This document shows positions 41,952-51,305 of a stretch of DNA of 62,486 nt, in pieces. The notes under the pieces are model-generated. The model was not told the DNA's origin. It saw only the letters and a program-made list of their open reading frames with translations, and ran no database searches. Where the stretch lies: positions 455 through 62,940 of the forward strand of contig JADFNB010000019.1 of assembly GCA_022563595.1 (NCBI GenBank), given 5' to 3'. This DNA comes from Gemmatimonadota bacterium. Its GTDB lineage: Bacteria > Gemmatimonadota > Gemmatimonadetes > Gemmatimonadales > GWC2-71-9. Every line of letters begins with the position of its first letter. The stretch's first letter is position 1. Made by a program: the position numbers and the translations under genes.

Positions 41952-43619
41952 CTAGCGGGAGCCGCGCAGCGTCCGCAGCCGTTCGGCCGCCGGCCGGAAC
42001 TCCGAGTCGGGATTCCAGGTCGGGAATTCGGTGCCTTGGGCCAGTGCCCAGGCCGTGCGGATCATGACCTTCGCCTGCTGGACGGCGCCCGCCAGATCGA
42101 ATGCCGGAGAGAACTCGTCGCTCGGTTGGTGATACCGTTCGCGAGTATAGCGTTCGGCCTCCGCGGCACCCCATCCCGGCGGCTTCCCGACGAACTGTCT
42201 GCCGATCCGGATGGATAGCACGGGGACGCCGGCCCGGGCAAAGGGAAAGTGGTCGGAGCGGAAAAAGCTGCCGGCGGCCGGGTTGGGGTCGGGTGACACG
42301 GTGAGGTTCTCCGCCGCCGCCGCGGCCACGAACACCGCGCCTACCGTCGAGCGCTCGGTTCCCAGGGCGGGAACGTCGTTCGTTCTCCCGCGCAGGTTGG
42401 CGCCGTCGATGTTGATGGCGGCGAGCGTGCGCTCCAGCGGAATGCTGGGATTCCCGACGTAGCTCTCCGCTCCCAGGAGTCCCGACTCCTCGGCCGTGGT
42501 TGCTAGGAAGATCACCGAGCGGCGCGGCGCGAGGTGAGCGCTACCCAGAGCCGACGCAGCCGCCAGCAGGACGGCCACGCCGGAGGCGTTGTCCTGAGCG
42601 CCGTTGTAGATGGAATCGCCGCCGAGGGATGATCCGATGCCCTTGTGGTCGTGATGAGCCACCAGCACCACGCCCTCATCGGCAACCGCGGAATCCCGAC
42701 CTCGGATCAGTCCGACGACGTTCGATGCCTGGAACCGGCGTACGCTGCTGCGGATGTCGATCGCCAGGTTGACCCCGGTCCGCATAGGACGAAAGTTGGC
42801 CCGCTGCGCGCGCTGCACCATCAGGTCCAGATCCCGGCCGGCGGCCGCCATTACGCGCCGCCCCGCGTCCAATGTCATCCAGCCGGCGAACCGGAGGCCG
42901 GGGCCGCTGCGCCGCGCCAGCATGATCTGCTCACCCGACCACGAGTTGCGCACGACGCTCCACGGGTAAGTCGCGCTCTCCGTGGTGTGGATCAACAGCG
43001 CACCCGTGGCTCCCATGCGTGCTGCCTGCTCGAGCTTGTACGTCCAGCGCCCGTAGTAGGTGAGCTGGCGCCCGTTGAAGCGCGTGGAATCGGATAGCCC
43101 CGGATCGTTCACCAGGATCAGCGCGATCCGGCCGGCGAGCGGCTCACCGACGTAGTCGTCCCAGCCCCATTCCGGCGCGGTCACCCCATACCCCACGAAC
43201 ACCAGCTCCCCGTCGGCCGTGACGGTCGGTTCGGGCATCTCAGGCCAAGCGACGAATTCCGTGAGATACTCGAGGGCAAGGGTCCGGCGGTTGGTCCCGA
43301 CGATAAGCGACGGTTGCGGCGTGATCCCCACGAGCGAGACCGGCTGGAAATACGAGCCGTTCTCGCCGGCCGGCTCCAGGCCGAACGCCTCGAACTGCGC
43401 GGCGATATACATCTCGCTAAGTAGTCCGCCGCGGGTGCCGGGGGCGCGGCCCTCGAGCGCATCGCCCGCAAGGAACCGGAGGTGGGCCCGAATAGCGGGT
43501 TCGCTGACCGCGGCAAGCGCCCGCTCGAGCGGTCCCGTACGGGTTCCCCCTTGCGCGAAGAGCGAGGCGCCGTGTAGGAAAAGCGCCAGCAGCGGGCCGG
43601 CAATGATGTGCAGCCGCAT
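41952..43619 (-). CDS. Secreted M28-family zinc metallopeptidase
   Basis: This 555-aa aminopeptidase-like protein has a signal peptide (AGPLLALFLHGASLFAQ). An inserted PA-like domain lies at about 100-250. The M28 catalytic domain has VLVAHHDHKGIG (His, Asp), QDNASGVA (Asp), TAEESGLLGAESY (Glu, second metal ligand) and a late SDHFPFARAGVP with His. All five ligands are plausible, so it is probably active on peptides outside the inner membrane. No operon partner is visible. Confidence 0.9.
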   Translation of the reverse strand: MRLHIIAGPLLALFLHGASLFAQGGTRTGPLERALAAVSEPAIRAHLRFLAGDALEGRAPGTRGGLLSEMYIAAQFEAFGLEPAGENGSYFQPVSLVGITPQPSLIVGTNRRTLALEYLTEFVAWPEMPEPTVTADGELVFVGYGVTAPEWGWDDYVGEPLAGRIALILVNDPGLSDSTRFNGRQLTYYGRWTYKLEQAARMGATGALLIHTTESATYPWSVVRNSWSGEQIMLARRSGPGLRFAGWMTLDAGRRVMAAAGRDLDLMVQRAQRANFRPMRTGVNLAIDIRSSVRRFQASNVVGLIRGRDSAVADEGVVLVAHHDHKGIGSSLGGDSIYNGAQDNASGVAVLLAAASALGSAHLAPRRSVIFLATTAEESGLLGAESYVGNPSIPLERTLAAINIDGANLRGRTNDVPALGTERSTVGAVFVAAAAAENLTVSPDPNPAAGSFFRSDHFPFARAGVPVLSIRIGRQFVGKPPGWGAAEAERYTRERYHQPSDEFSPAFDLAGAVQQAKVMIRTAWALAQGTEFPTWNPDSEFRPAAERLRTLRGSR

Positions 43620-43633
43620 GGGTCGTTATCCGA

Positions 43634-44530
43634 TCAGCAGCGGAGTTTGTGGATCACGCCATCGGCGCCGGGCGTCTTCTCGCTCGTCACCACCACGAAC
43701 TCCTCGTCGAGGAAATCCACGGCCTCGTATTGTCGCAACGGGAATCCCAACCAACAACCGGCCCCGTCGAGCCGCCAGCCGGAGGCGGAACGCTCGAAGA
43801 AGTACAGTTCCGTGTGCGTGCCGATCACGGCACGCTCGCCGCTGGGGGAGACGGCCGCGCCGGTGACCCAGCGCCCTCTCAGGGGCTGCGGGTCGATCGG
43901 CATGGTGTCGACGGGCACGAGCACCAGCGAATCGCCGAGCAGCTCGGATGGCGAGATCTCGTAGCGCAGGACCGGACCACTGCGTCCCTTGGTGATGATC
44001 ATGACCACGCCGTCGGGCCGCACCGCGATCGCCTCGGCGTCGCGCGGGCCGTCATGGTAACGGACCCGCAGCGCGTGCGCCGGCTGCGTCTCCCGCAGGG
44101 CCGCGCCATCTGTGGTGGGGTCCGGCTCCGGGACGACATAGATGATCACACGGGTACGCCGCTCCTGATTGTCACCCGTATCGGCGATGAAGAGGCAGGA
44201 CGGTCCCATCCCCGGGTCTGGGCACGGGCCCAAGGAGATGTCTTCCCAGTCAACAGCCCGCGCGCCCACCACGCGGTATCTCGCCAGCAGATGGCCGGTC
44301 AGACTCAAGGCGTAGAGGACCGGGTCGTCGCCCGAGTCGTTATGGGTCCAGAGGACGCCCGCGTAGCGCCGGCTCACCGCTATCCCGGAACTCTCCGCGA
44401 TGCCGGCCTCGGTCAACTCGCCCAACGCGGTGCGCTCGACCGGAACCCGGCGTTGTGCGCTGACTGAGGAGGTGAGCGTGAGGCCCGCGCCCAGGATCAG
44501 AGCGCAGGAAGAATGAAAGCGCATGACCAT
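43634..44530 (-). CDS. Secreted beta-propeller-like protein
   Basis: This 298-aa protein starts with a signal peptide (SSCALILGAGLTLTSSVSA). The body has blade-like segments: GIAVSRRYAGVLWTHNDSGD, LFIADTGDNQERRTRV, AEAIAVRPDGVVMIITKG and GAAVSPSGERAVIGTHTELY. It resembles SdiA-regulated/esterase-like propellers of unknown function. Start at MVM or the second Met. It diverges from the aconitase gene. Confidence 0.7.
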   Translation of the reverse strand: MVMRFHSSCALILGAGLTLTSSVSAQRRVPVERTALGELTEAGIAESSGIAVSRRYAGVLWTHNDSGDDPVLYALSLTGHLLARYRVVGARAVDWEDISLGPCPDPGMGPSCLFIADTGDNQERRTRVIIYVVPEPDPTTDGAALRETQPAHALRVRYHDGPRDAEAIAVRPDGVVMIITKGRSGPVLRYEISPSELLGDSLVLVPVDTMPIDPQPLRGRWVTGAAVSPSGERAVIGTHTELYFFERSASGWRLDGAGCWLGFPLRQYEAVDFLDEEFVVVTSEKTPGADGVIHKLRC

Positions 44531-44583
44531 ATTCTAGCAGGCCGCTTGCCCGGCTGGGAGCTGCCGGCCACATTTCTAACCCC

Positions 44584-46626
44584 ATGATCGAAAGCTTGCA
44601 GCGTAAACCCGTCGTGAAACGTCCCGACCAGGTGCGCTTTTCCGGTCGCGTGCTCTTCCTTGCCGACGACGCCGATCTCCTGCGCCGCCAGCTCCGGGGT
44701 GAGGACCCGGTGTGGCCGTCCGACATTCCGCTGCGCGACGATATCTCGACCGACGAGATCACGCCGGCCTACATCTGCTACTACTACGACGAGACGCTCG
44801 GCGACTTCCCCTATCTCGGGCTCCAGGCCGGCGGCGAATTCCCGGTCGCGCGCGGCAGCGTGGGCGAGGGCGGTTTCGTCGTGTCCGTGAGCGGAAAACG
44901 GCGCGGCAAGGGTTCTTCGCGCGAGCAGTCGCCGTACGCCGAGATGTGCGCCGGCATTCGGCTGGTGATCGCCGAGAGTATCGAGCGTATCTACCAGGAG
45001 AACTGCCAGAACCTCGGCATCCTCACGAGCACCGATTTCGGGCTGATCGAGCGGGTGCGGCGCGGCGAGGCGATCCCGCTGAGCGAGTTCACGCAGGCCG
45101 AAGGGGAGATCACGCGCGGGATCATCGAGTACGGCGGGCTGTTCCACTACAACGTCGCGCGTCTCCGGGGAAAGGTGACCGTTCCGGCGGTCGCGGCGCA
45201 CGAGCGGCCGATGACGCTCGCCGAGAAGATCCTGGCGCGGCATTGGGTGGTCGATCTGGAGAATGACGAGGTCGGGGTGCCCTACGTGAAGCCCGGCGAC
45301 GAAGGGTTCGTGCGCACCGATATCCGGTTCAGTCATGAATACGTGACGCCCATGGCGGCGATCTTCTGGCGGGACTACGTGGGCGAAGACGAGAAAGTGG
45401 TGGACCCGTCGTCGGTGTTCTTGTTCCGCGACCATCTCACCTTCCTCGAGCTGGCCATGACCGACGAGCGCAAGGCGGACGGGTTGCTCGACGTGGCGAT
45501 CGAGCTGAAGGAGAAACAGGAGGAGTTCGCGCAAGCACAAGGGATCAAGCTCTACGGCGAACTGGGACGGGAGCTTCAGGGACGGATGGGGATTCCCGCC
45601 GGTTCCGAGGCGATCTGCCACTCGAAGATCCTGGAATGCCATGCCATGCCCGGTCACCTAATCATTGGCAGCGACTCACACACGCCGCACGCGGGCGCCG
45701 TCGGGTCGATCGCGTTCGGTGTCGGGACGACGGCGATCTTCAACTCGTGGCTCACGAAAGACGTGCGCATCAAGGTGCCGCCGTCGGTGCTCATCCGCGT
45801 GAACGGCACCAAGCCGCCCGGTCTCACGGCAAAGGATTTCATGTTGCAGATCCTGCGCCACCCCTACGTCAAGGACGGGCACGCGATTGGCAAGATCGTG
45901 GAGTACGCGGGCGATGCCGTGGTGGCGCTCTCGATCGACGAGCGCGCCACGATGACCAACATGGCGGCCGAGGTCGGCGCCTTCACGGGCATCATCCAAC
46001 CGGACGAGAAAGCGGTGGAGTTCCTGGTACGCGAGCGCGACGTGAATGGCGACGAGGTCCGCGAGCTGCTGGACGGCCTGTGCTCCGATGCAGACGCCGA
46101 GTACGAGAAGGTGATCGATATCGACGCCGCTGAGTTGAAGCCGATGGTGGCGCTGCCGGGCGATCCGGGGAACGGACTGTTCATCGACGAACTGGGTGAA
46201 ACGGTGAAGATCGACATCGCCTACGCCGGTTCGTGTACCGCCGGGAAGAAATCCGACATGGACATGTACGCGGCGGTTTTCCGGGAAGCGCTCGAGCGCG
46301 GCGAGCGCGTACACCCGGACGTGAAGTGCTATATCCAGTGTGGCTCGCAGGAAGTGAAGCGTTACGCGGACGAGCGCGGTTATCTGGAGATCTTCGAGCG
46401 GGTGGGCGCGGTGTTCATCGAGCCGTCCTGCGGCGCGTGCATCAACGCCGGGCCCGGCGTCTCGTACGATCGTGACACGGTGACGATCAGCGCGATCAAC
46501 CGCAACTTCCCGGGCCGGTCGGGACCGGGGCGGCTCTACCTGGCGAGCCCGTACACCACGGCGGCGAGCGCCCTCGCCGGACGTATCACGGCCTGGGAAC
46601 CGACCGGGGCGGCGGTCGGCACGTAG
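44584..46626 (+). CDS. Aconitase-superfamily hydratase with N-terminal swivel domain
   Basis: This 680-aa Fe-S hydratase has the swivel (LeuD-like) domain first: DISTDEITPA at about residue 58 and GKGSSREQSPYAE with the catalytic-type Ser. The LeuC-like domains follow with IGSDSHTPHAGA and three cluster ligands: GSCTAGKKSD plus SCGACINAGPG. The order matches bacterial AcnB (swivel before domains 1-3) but the AcnB HEAT-like domain is absent, and it is opposite to AcnA. It may serve as the main citrate/isocitrate aconitase or act on a related acid. Confidence 0.88.
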   Translation: MIESLQRKPVVKRPDQVRFSGRVLFLADDADLLRRQLRGEDPVWPSDIPLRDDISTDEITPAYICYYYDETLGDFPYLGLQAGGEFPVARGSVGEGGFVVSVSGKRRGKGSSREQSPYAEMCAGIRLVIAESIERIYQENCQNLGILTSTDFGLIERVRRGEAIPLSEFTQAEGEITRGIIEYGGLFHYNVARLRGKVTVPAVAAHERPMTLAEKILARHWVVDLENDEVGVPYVKPGDEGFVRTDIRFSHEYVTPMAAIFWRDYVGEDEKVVDPSSVFLFRDHLTFLELAMTDERKADGLLDVAIELKEKQEEFAQAQGIKLYGELGRELQGRMGIPAGSEAICHSKILECHAMPGHLIIGSDSHTPHAGAVGSIAFGVGTTAIFNSWLTKDVRIKVPPSVLIRVNGTKPPGLTAKDFMLQILRHPYVKDGHAIGKIVEYAGDAVVALSIDERATMTNMAAEVGAFTGIIQPDEKAVEFLVRERDVNGDEVRELLDGLCSDADAEYEKVIDIDAAELKPMVALPGDPGNGLFIDELGETVKIDIAYAGSCTAGKKSDMDMYAAVFREALERGERVHPDVKCYIQCGSQEVKRYADERGYLEIFERVGAVFIEPSCGACINAGPGVSYDRDTVTISAINRNFPGRSGPGRLYLASPYTTAASALAGRITAWEPTGAAVGT

Positions 46627-46683
46627 AGCGCGTCGTCTCGGGCTTCACCGCGTGCCGTATGTCCTTGGAAGACGCCCTGTCGC

Positions 46684-46854
46684 TCACGACGGGCTGACGA
46701 AGCTGTCCTCCTCTTCTTTTTCCAGCTCCCGAAGTAGCGTGTTCGCCGTCTGCTCGACGAGCGACTCGACGTCCACGCTTTCCCGGCGTGCTTCCTCTTC
46801 GTACTGGTGATAGAACGCGTCGCTCAGCTGCACGGTGATCCGCAGTTTCCGCAT
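46684..46854 (-). CDS. 56-aa protein at the end of the HMGCS-thiolase operon
   Basis: This short gene encodes RKLRITVQLSDAFYHQYEEE and then a helical, very acidic C-terminus (LLRELEKEEEDSFVSPS). The start RKLRITVQLSDAFYHQYEEE resembles the strand-helix beginning of ribbon-helix-helix proteins. Its ATG is 2 bp from the end of the OB-fold gene. It may be a small regulator of the operon, or an accessory subunit. Confidence 0.6.
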   Translation of the reverse strand: MRKLRITVQLSDAFYHQYEEEARRESVDVESLVEQTANTLLRELEKEEEDSFVSPS

Positions 46855-46855
46855 G

Positions 46856-47251
46856 CTACCCTCCCACCGGCACGGCCTTATGGCCGTAGCACAGGATGCC
46901 GCCGTGATCCTCTTTGCGAATCAGCCGGAACACGAGGTCGACCTCCATGCCCGGTCCCACCGTGTCGGGATCGCAGTCGACGACCTGTGTCATGAGGCGC
47001 GCACCTTCGGGCGTCTCGATCACGGCCATCGCGTAGGGCGCCTCCATCATGAACTCGTCCGGCGCGACACGTACCACCGTCGACGTGACGACCTTGCCGT
47101 GACGTGACAATCTCACGGACTCGAGTTCACGTCCGCGGCACTTCGGGCAGATGGTCCGAGCCGGGAAGGCTACCGTGCCGCAACCCGTGCAGCGCGCGGC
47201 CTCGAGCCGAAAGCGGTTCGGGATCTCTCTCCAGTATCTCGGACTCGGCAT
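46856..47251 (-). CDS. Zn-ribbon/OB-fold protein (DUF35) of the acyl-CoA complex
   Basis: This 131-aa protein has an N-terminal zinc ribbon (CTGCG and CPKCRG, four Cys) and an OB-fold (VVTSTVVRVAPDEFMM, PYAMAVIETPEGARL). In archaea this protein bridges acetoacetyl-CoA thiolase and HMG-CoA synthase so that acetoacetyl-CoA passes between them. Here it lies 2 bp downstream of the thiolase, the same order as those complexes. The family also serves polyketide/acyl-CoA enzymes, so the pathway is not settled. Confidence 0.88.
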   Translation of the reverse strand: MPSPRYWREIPNRFRLEAARCTGCGTVAFPARTICPKCRGRELESVRLSRHGKVVTSTVVRVAPDEFMMEAPYAMAVIETPEGARLMTQVVDCDPDTVGPGMEVDLVFRLIRKEDHGGILCYGHKAVPVGG

Positions 47252-47253
47252 GA

Positions 47254-48402
47254 TCAGACCCCCTCGAAGATGTGCACGACCGAGCTGGCGCCCGAGCCGC
47301 CCATGTTCTGCGTGAGCCCGAGGCGCGCGCCCTCGACCTGACGGTCCCCGGCTTCGCCGCGAAGCTGCTCGAAGATCTCGATCGTCTGCGCGATTCCCGT
47401 GGCACCCACAGGGTGTCCCTTCGCCTTGAGACCGCCGCTCGTGTTGACGGGGATGCGGCCGCCCAGCGCGGTGCAGCCCGTGACGGCTCCCTTCACCGCC
47501 GCCTCACGCTCGAGCAGGCCCAACGCCTCGATGCAACAGATCTCGGCGATCGAGAAGCAGTCGTGCACTTCGGCCACCTGGATGTCGCCGGGCGTCACGT
47601 GGGCCATCCCGTACGCCCGCTCGGCCGATCGCGCGACGGCGTCGAGCCGGGCGGGGTCCGGGCGGTGCGCGAGTGCCATCGGGGCTGTTGCGAGACCGCT
47701 GCCCACGATTCTCACGGGCCGATCGGTATATTTCCGCGCCTGCTCCAGCGGACAGAGCAGCACGGCGGCGGCGCCGTCGCTCACCGGCGAGCAGTGCAGC
47801 AACCGCAGCGGATCCGAGACCATGGTCGAGTTCATGACCTGCTCCAGCGTCACCTCGTGCTGGAACTGCGCCTTCGGGTTCATCGCGCCGTGCTTGTGGT
47901 TCTTCACCGCGACCCACGATATGTCCTCTTCGGTCAGATCGTTCTCGGTCATGTAGGCGCGCGCTATCATCGCGTAGAGACCGGGGAATGTGATCCCGTG
48001 ATAGACCTCGTTCTCCTGGTCGGCCGCGGAGGCGAGCACGTTGGTCACGTCCGCGCCGTCGGTCATCTTCTCGACGCCTGTCGCGAGCACCAGGTCGCTC
48101 ATGCCGCTCGCGACCTCGATGAACCCGAGCCGCAGGGCGACGCCTCCCGACGCGCACGCCGATTCCACACGCGTCGCCGCGACGCCGGCCATCCCCAGGT
48201 GGTCGGCCATGAGCGGACCGAGATGTTCCTGTCCCACGAACTGCCCGCCCGACATGTTGCCCACGAATATCGAGTCGACGTGATCGGCGCCGGCCGCCCG
48301 TAACGCCTCGTCGGCCGCCTCGACAAAGAGATCACGCAGGCTCGACTGCCACAGCTCGCCGAACCGCGTCATCCCAGCTCCGACGATCGCCACCTCACGC
48401 AT
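47254..48402 (-). CDS. Thiolase-family protein (archaeal-type acetoacetyl-CoA thiolase)
   Basis: This 382-aa thiolase has the nucleophile in [15 protein letters not shown], a late [15 protein letters not shown] region and [14 protein letters not shown] with the catalytic His. The sequence is closer to archaeal/SCP2-like thiolases than to FadI upstream at 25778. It condenses two acetyl-CoA or transfers acyl groups. It lies 16 bp after the HMGCS-like gene and 2 bp before the DUF35 gene. Confidence 0.9.
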   Translation of the reverse strand: MREVAIVGAGMTRFGELWQSSLRDLFVEAADEALRAAGADHVDSIFVGNMSGGQFVGQEHLGPLMADHLGMAGVAATRVESACASGGVALRLGFIEVASGMSDLVLATGVEKMTDGADVTNVLASAADQENEVYHGITFPGLYAMIARAYMTENDLTEEDISWVAVKNHKHGAMNPKAQFQHEVTLEQVMNSTMVSDPLRLLHCSPVSDGAAAVLLCPLEQARKYTDRPVRIVGSGLATAPMALAHRPDPARLDAVARSAERAYGMAHVTPGDIQVAEVHDCFSIAEICCIEALGLLEREAAVKGAVTGCTALGGRIPVNTSGGLKAKGHPVGATGIAQTIEIFEQLRGEAGDRQVEGARLGLTQNMGGSGASSVVHIFEGV

Positions 48403-48418
48403 AGCCTTCCTCCCTCAC

Positions 48419-49465
48419 TCAGGTATTCAGAATGATTTTTTCGCGGTACTTGGCGTACTCGCCGTACGTCAGGTATCGTCTGGGACCGTCCAGCATTTCC
48501 TTTACCGTCGGCGCGCGTTTCACGCGCTCAGGCAGCAGCGAAGTGGCCCGCAGGACGAACGAATCGCTCCCCGCGCCGGAACCGAACGACGTGATCAGGA
48601 TCAGGTCGTCGGGTTCCGCGATGTCGAGGATCGCGGCGAGTCCGGTCGGTGACGAACCGGAGTAGGTGTTCCCCATCGTCGGGACGATCCAGCCAACCTC
48701 GAGTTGCTCTTTGGTGAATCCCAGTTGTTTGCCGGCGGATTGGGGGAACTTCCCGTTCGGCATATGGAAGACCACGTGGCGGAAGTCTTTCGGCGCCATG
48801 CCCGACTTCTCGAGGATGCCGCTGGTCGCCGCTATGACGTGCTTGAAATACGCCGGCTCGCCGGTGAAGCGACCGCCATGGCGCGGATAGAACTCGCCTT
48901 CCCGGCGCCAGAAATCCGGTGTGTCGGTGGTATAGCTATAGGTCTCCAGCACGTCGACCAGCGGATCGGTCTTCCCGAAGACGAATGCCGCTCCGCCTGC
49001 GGACGCCGAGTACTCGAGCGCGTCGTTGGGCGCGCCTTGGGACGTGTCGGCGCCGACGGCGAGGGCGTACTCGACCCGATCGCCGTCCACCAGTCCGAGG
49101 GCGACGAACATAGCCTCGGTTCCCGCCTTGCAGGCGAACTCGAAGTCGGCCACGTGGACATCGGGTGCTATGCCCAACGCTTCGACCACGACGGTGCCGC
49201 TCGGTTTCACGGCGTACGGGTGGGATTCCGAGCCGATGTAGACGGCCCCGATCCGGGCGGGGTCGATACCGGCGCGATCGATCGCCGCCTGTCCGGCCGC
49301 TACGGAGATCGTGATGGTGTCCTCGTCCAGCCCGGGCACCGATTTCTCGGTGAGGAGGAGCCCGCGACTCATGGTCGCGGGATCCTTACCCCACTGGCGC
49401 GCGATCTCCTCTGTCTTGATGCGGTTGCGCGGAATGTACGCTCCGTACCCGACGATACCGGCCAT
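48419..49465 (-). CDS. HMG-CoA synthase-like protein (archaeal type)
   Basis: This 348-aa thiolase-fold enzyme has the conserved glutamate in YIGSESHPYAVKPSG (Glu80) and the nucleophile in FEFACKAGTEAMF (Cys112), followed by a His in VVFHMPNGKFP. GNTYSGSSPTGLAAIL is typical of archaeal/short HMG-CoA synthases. The reaction would be acetoacetyl-CoA plus acetyl-CoA to HMG-CoA, first committed step of the mevalonate route. It starts a four-gene minus-strand operon with thiolase and DUF35 protein. Confidence 0.9.
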   Translation of the reverse strand: MAGIVGYGAYIPRNRIKTEEIARQWGKDPATMSRGLLLTEKSVPGLDEDTITISVAAGQAAIDRAGIDPARIGAVYIGSESHPYAVKPSGTVVVEALGIAPDVHVADFEFACKAGTEAMFVALGLVDGDRVEYALAVGADTSQGAPNDALEYSASAGGAAFVFGKTDPLVDVLETYSYTTDTPDFWRREGEFYPRHGGRFTGEPAYFKHVIAATSGILEKSGMAPKDFRHVVFHMPNGKFPQSAGKQLGFTKEQLEVGWIVPTMGNTYSGSSPTGLAAILDIAEPDDLILITSFGSGAGSDSFVLRATSLLPERVKRAPTVKEMLDGPRRYLTYGEYAKYREKIILNT

Positions 49466-49994
49466 ATGTGTCTCCTCAGTACGGTGGGGAGTCGATGTGC
49501 GGACCCCGGGGAACGACGGCCCGCGCGTGGGTGGTGATCCGCTGTGCGTATCTTCGCCCGGGAAGTGTGAAAGTCAAGGTGAACCGCGGTTGAGAAAAGC
49601 CGGATAGTACTGTCAGCCGAGGCCTCGGGGCGGCTCGGATCTCAGCCGCGGACGCGACCCCCATCGTCGCCGGGAGCTTGGCGAACGCCTTGCCGAGCGC
49701 GGTGGTGAGTTGGCCAGTGATGTCGGGCATGGAGCAGGGCTCCCGATCTCGAGGACGACGAACGGACACTTAGTATGGACTCTTACGTTGGTCACCACCA
49801 GTGCCCATGCCCGCGCTTCCTTCAACCCGCGCTTCCTTCAACCCGCGACCTCCTCAACGCCATTTCGTCTACGCGGATCGTCTGGAACCTGGTCGTGGAG
49901 GGACCCGACCACATGTATCGCGCTACGCCGTTCGCTGACATCGCGGGCGACACCTTGGTGACGAACTGACACTCACACAAGCGGCCGTCTTCGG
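49466..49994. other. Intergenic region with a dispersed repeat and tandem duplication
   Basis: Apart from the 90-bp repeat at 49541-49632, I see no convincing gene. A 16-bp unit CGCGCTTCCTTCAACC is tandemly duplicated near 49812-49843. Short open frames on both strands lack family resemblance. An open end reading RIVWNLVVEGPDHMYR up to a stop at 49967-49969 could be a 3' scrap of a lost gene. Confidence 0.4.
49541..49632 (+). repeat. 90-bp intergenic repeat, copy A
   Basis: The stretch with GTATCTTCG, CCGGGAAGTGTGAA, GTGAACCGC and GTCAGCCGAGGCCT matches 58866-58955 at most positions. Both copies are on the + strand in gene-free DNA. Each contains a TATCTT -10-like box and the AACCGC(G/A)GTT near-palindrome. 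It could be a promoter-leader unit or small RNA gene. Coding use is not supported, as frames differ between copies. Confidence 0.6.
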
Positions 49995-51305
49995 TTACAG
50001 TCTCCCTCGTCGCTTCAGTTCCAAGTAGCGATCGACGACTGCGCGGCTCGCGGCGCCGGGCGGCGTGTCCAGGACGACGGCTCCTCGGCGACGCATCTGG
50101 AACAGGGCCTCCTCGCGCTCGGCGAGCAACTCCTCGGCCGCGGCTTTGCGATATGCGTCCGTCACCGACCTGGGGCGCAGCGCGGCAACGGCGCTCAAAG
50201 CCGGATCCCGTAACGTGACGATCAAGGGAAGATGTCTGGGCCGCAGTGACGCGACATTCGTCACCAGCGCTTCGGAGGCGAGCGGGTCGATCACGTCCGT
50301 AAAAAGGACCGTGAGCGCGCGTTTGCGGTTGCGCACGGCCAAGTACCGAAATGCCGCGGGATAATCGGATTCTACGAGCGTCGGTGTCACCACCGCGAGG
50401 ACGTCGAGTATCTGCTGGAGACCACGACGACCCCGCTGCGGCGCGACGTACTGGTGCACCTCATCCGAGAACACCATGATCCCGACGTTGTCGTCGTGGT
50501 GGTTCGCCGCGAACGCCAGCCACAAGGCCGCACGCACCATATGCTCCATCCGTGGCTCACCGTCGATGTCGGCCGTGAGCAGCCGCCCGGCATCTAGCAC
50601 CAACAACACTTGCTGCCGCCGCTCCTCCTCGAACTGCCGCACGATGAGCTTCCGTCGTCGCGCCGTGGCCTTCCAATCGACGTGACGGGGATCGTCACCC
50701 GGAACGTATGCTCGCAGGCTCTCGAAGTGCCGTCCCTCACCCAGTTGCCGCACGGCGCGCGAGCCGGCCTGCCGTAGCCGGACGGCTTCCGCGATCGAGG
50801 CCTTGAGACGGGAGGCGGGGAGGCTCGGATAGACCGTCACGTCCCAGGGGAGATCGATCCGCCACTGCCGCATTCCCAGCCCGAGCGGCCCTGTGGATCG
50901 AACGGCAAACACGCCGACGTGTTCGCGTCCACGACGCCGCGGCACGACCGGTGACCGCTCGCGTATCAATCCGTGTGGCGGAACCCGCACGGTCCTGGCG
51001 GGGAGAGGACCGCCCAGAATGCCCGGACGCATCTCGCGCACGGTGAGACGCGCCGGGCGCCGCACGCGATTCCGCCAGCGGTACGCAATCGACGTGCGGC
51101 GCCCCACGGAAAAAGTGCCCGCGGCTTCTCGGGTGAGCTGGATTGCATGACGGGAAGGGGCGAGACGGATGTCGGCGGCGATCAGCAGCACGAGCGCCGC
51201 GTCCACGCCGATGAGGAGATCGAGGGCCCCGCTCCACACATATCCCAGCAGCGCGAGCGGCGTGGCCGCGGCCAGGATGAGCAGCGCGCGACGGGTGGGC
51301 AGCAT
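49995..51305 (-). CDS. DUF58-domain protein of the MoxR system
   Basis: This 436-aa protein starts with two membrane helices (ALLILAAATPLALLGYVW and LLIGVDAALVLLIAAD). The DUF58 motif PGDDPRHVDWKATARRRKLI and a vWA-like region with VLLVLDAGRLL follow. DUF58 proteins work with MoxR AAA+ ATPases, probably in folding or metal insertion of envelope proteins. The start overlaps the stop of the upstream MoxR gene. The genes form one minus-strand operon with DUF4350 and DUF4129 members. Confidence 0.88.
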   Translation of the reverse strand: MLPTRRALLILAAATPLALLGYVWSGALDLLIGVDAALVLLIAADIRLAPSRHAIQLTREAAGTFSVGRRTSIAYRWRNRVRRPARLTVREMRPGILGGPLPARTVRVPPHGLIRERSPVVPRRRGREHVGVFAVRSTGPLGLGMRQWRIDLPWDVTVYPSLPASRLKASIAEAVRLRQAGSRAVRQLGEGRHFESLRAYVPGDDPRHVDWKATARRRKLIVRQFEEERRQQVLLVLDAGRLLTADIDGEPRMEHMVRAALWLAFAANHHDDNVGIMVFSDEVHQYVAPQRGRRGLQQILDVLAVVTPTLVESDYPAAFRYLAVRNRKRALTVLFTDVIDPLASEALVTNVASLRPRHLPLIVTLRDPALSAVAALRPRSVTDAYRKAAAEELLAEREEALFQMRRRGAVVLDTPPGAASRAVVDRYLELKRRGRL

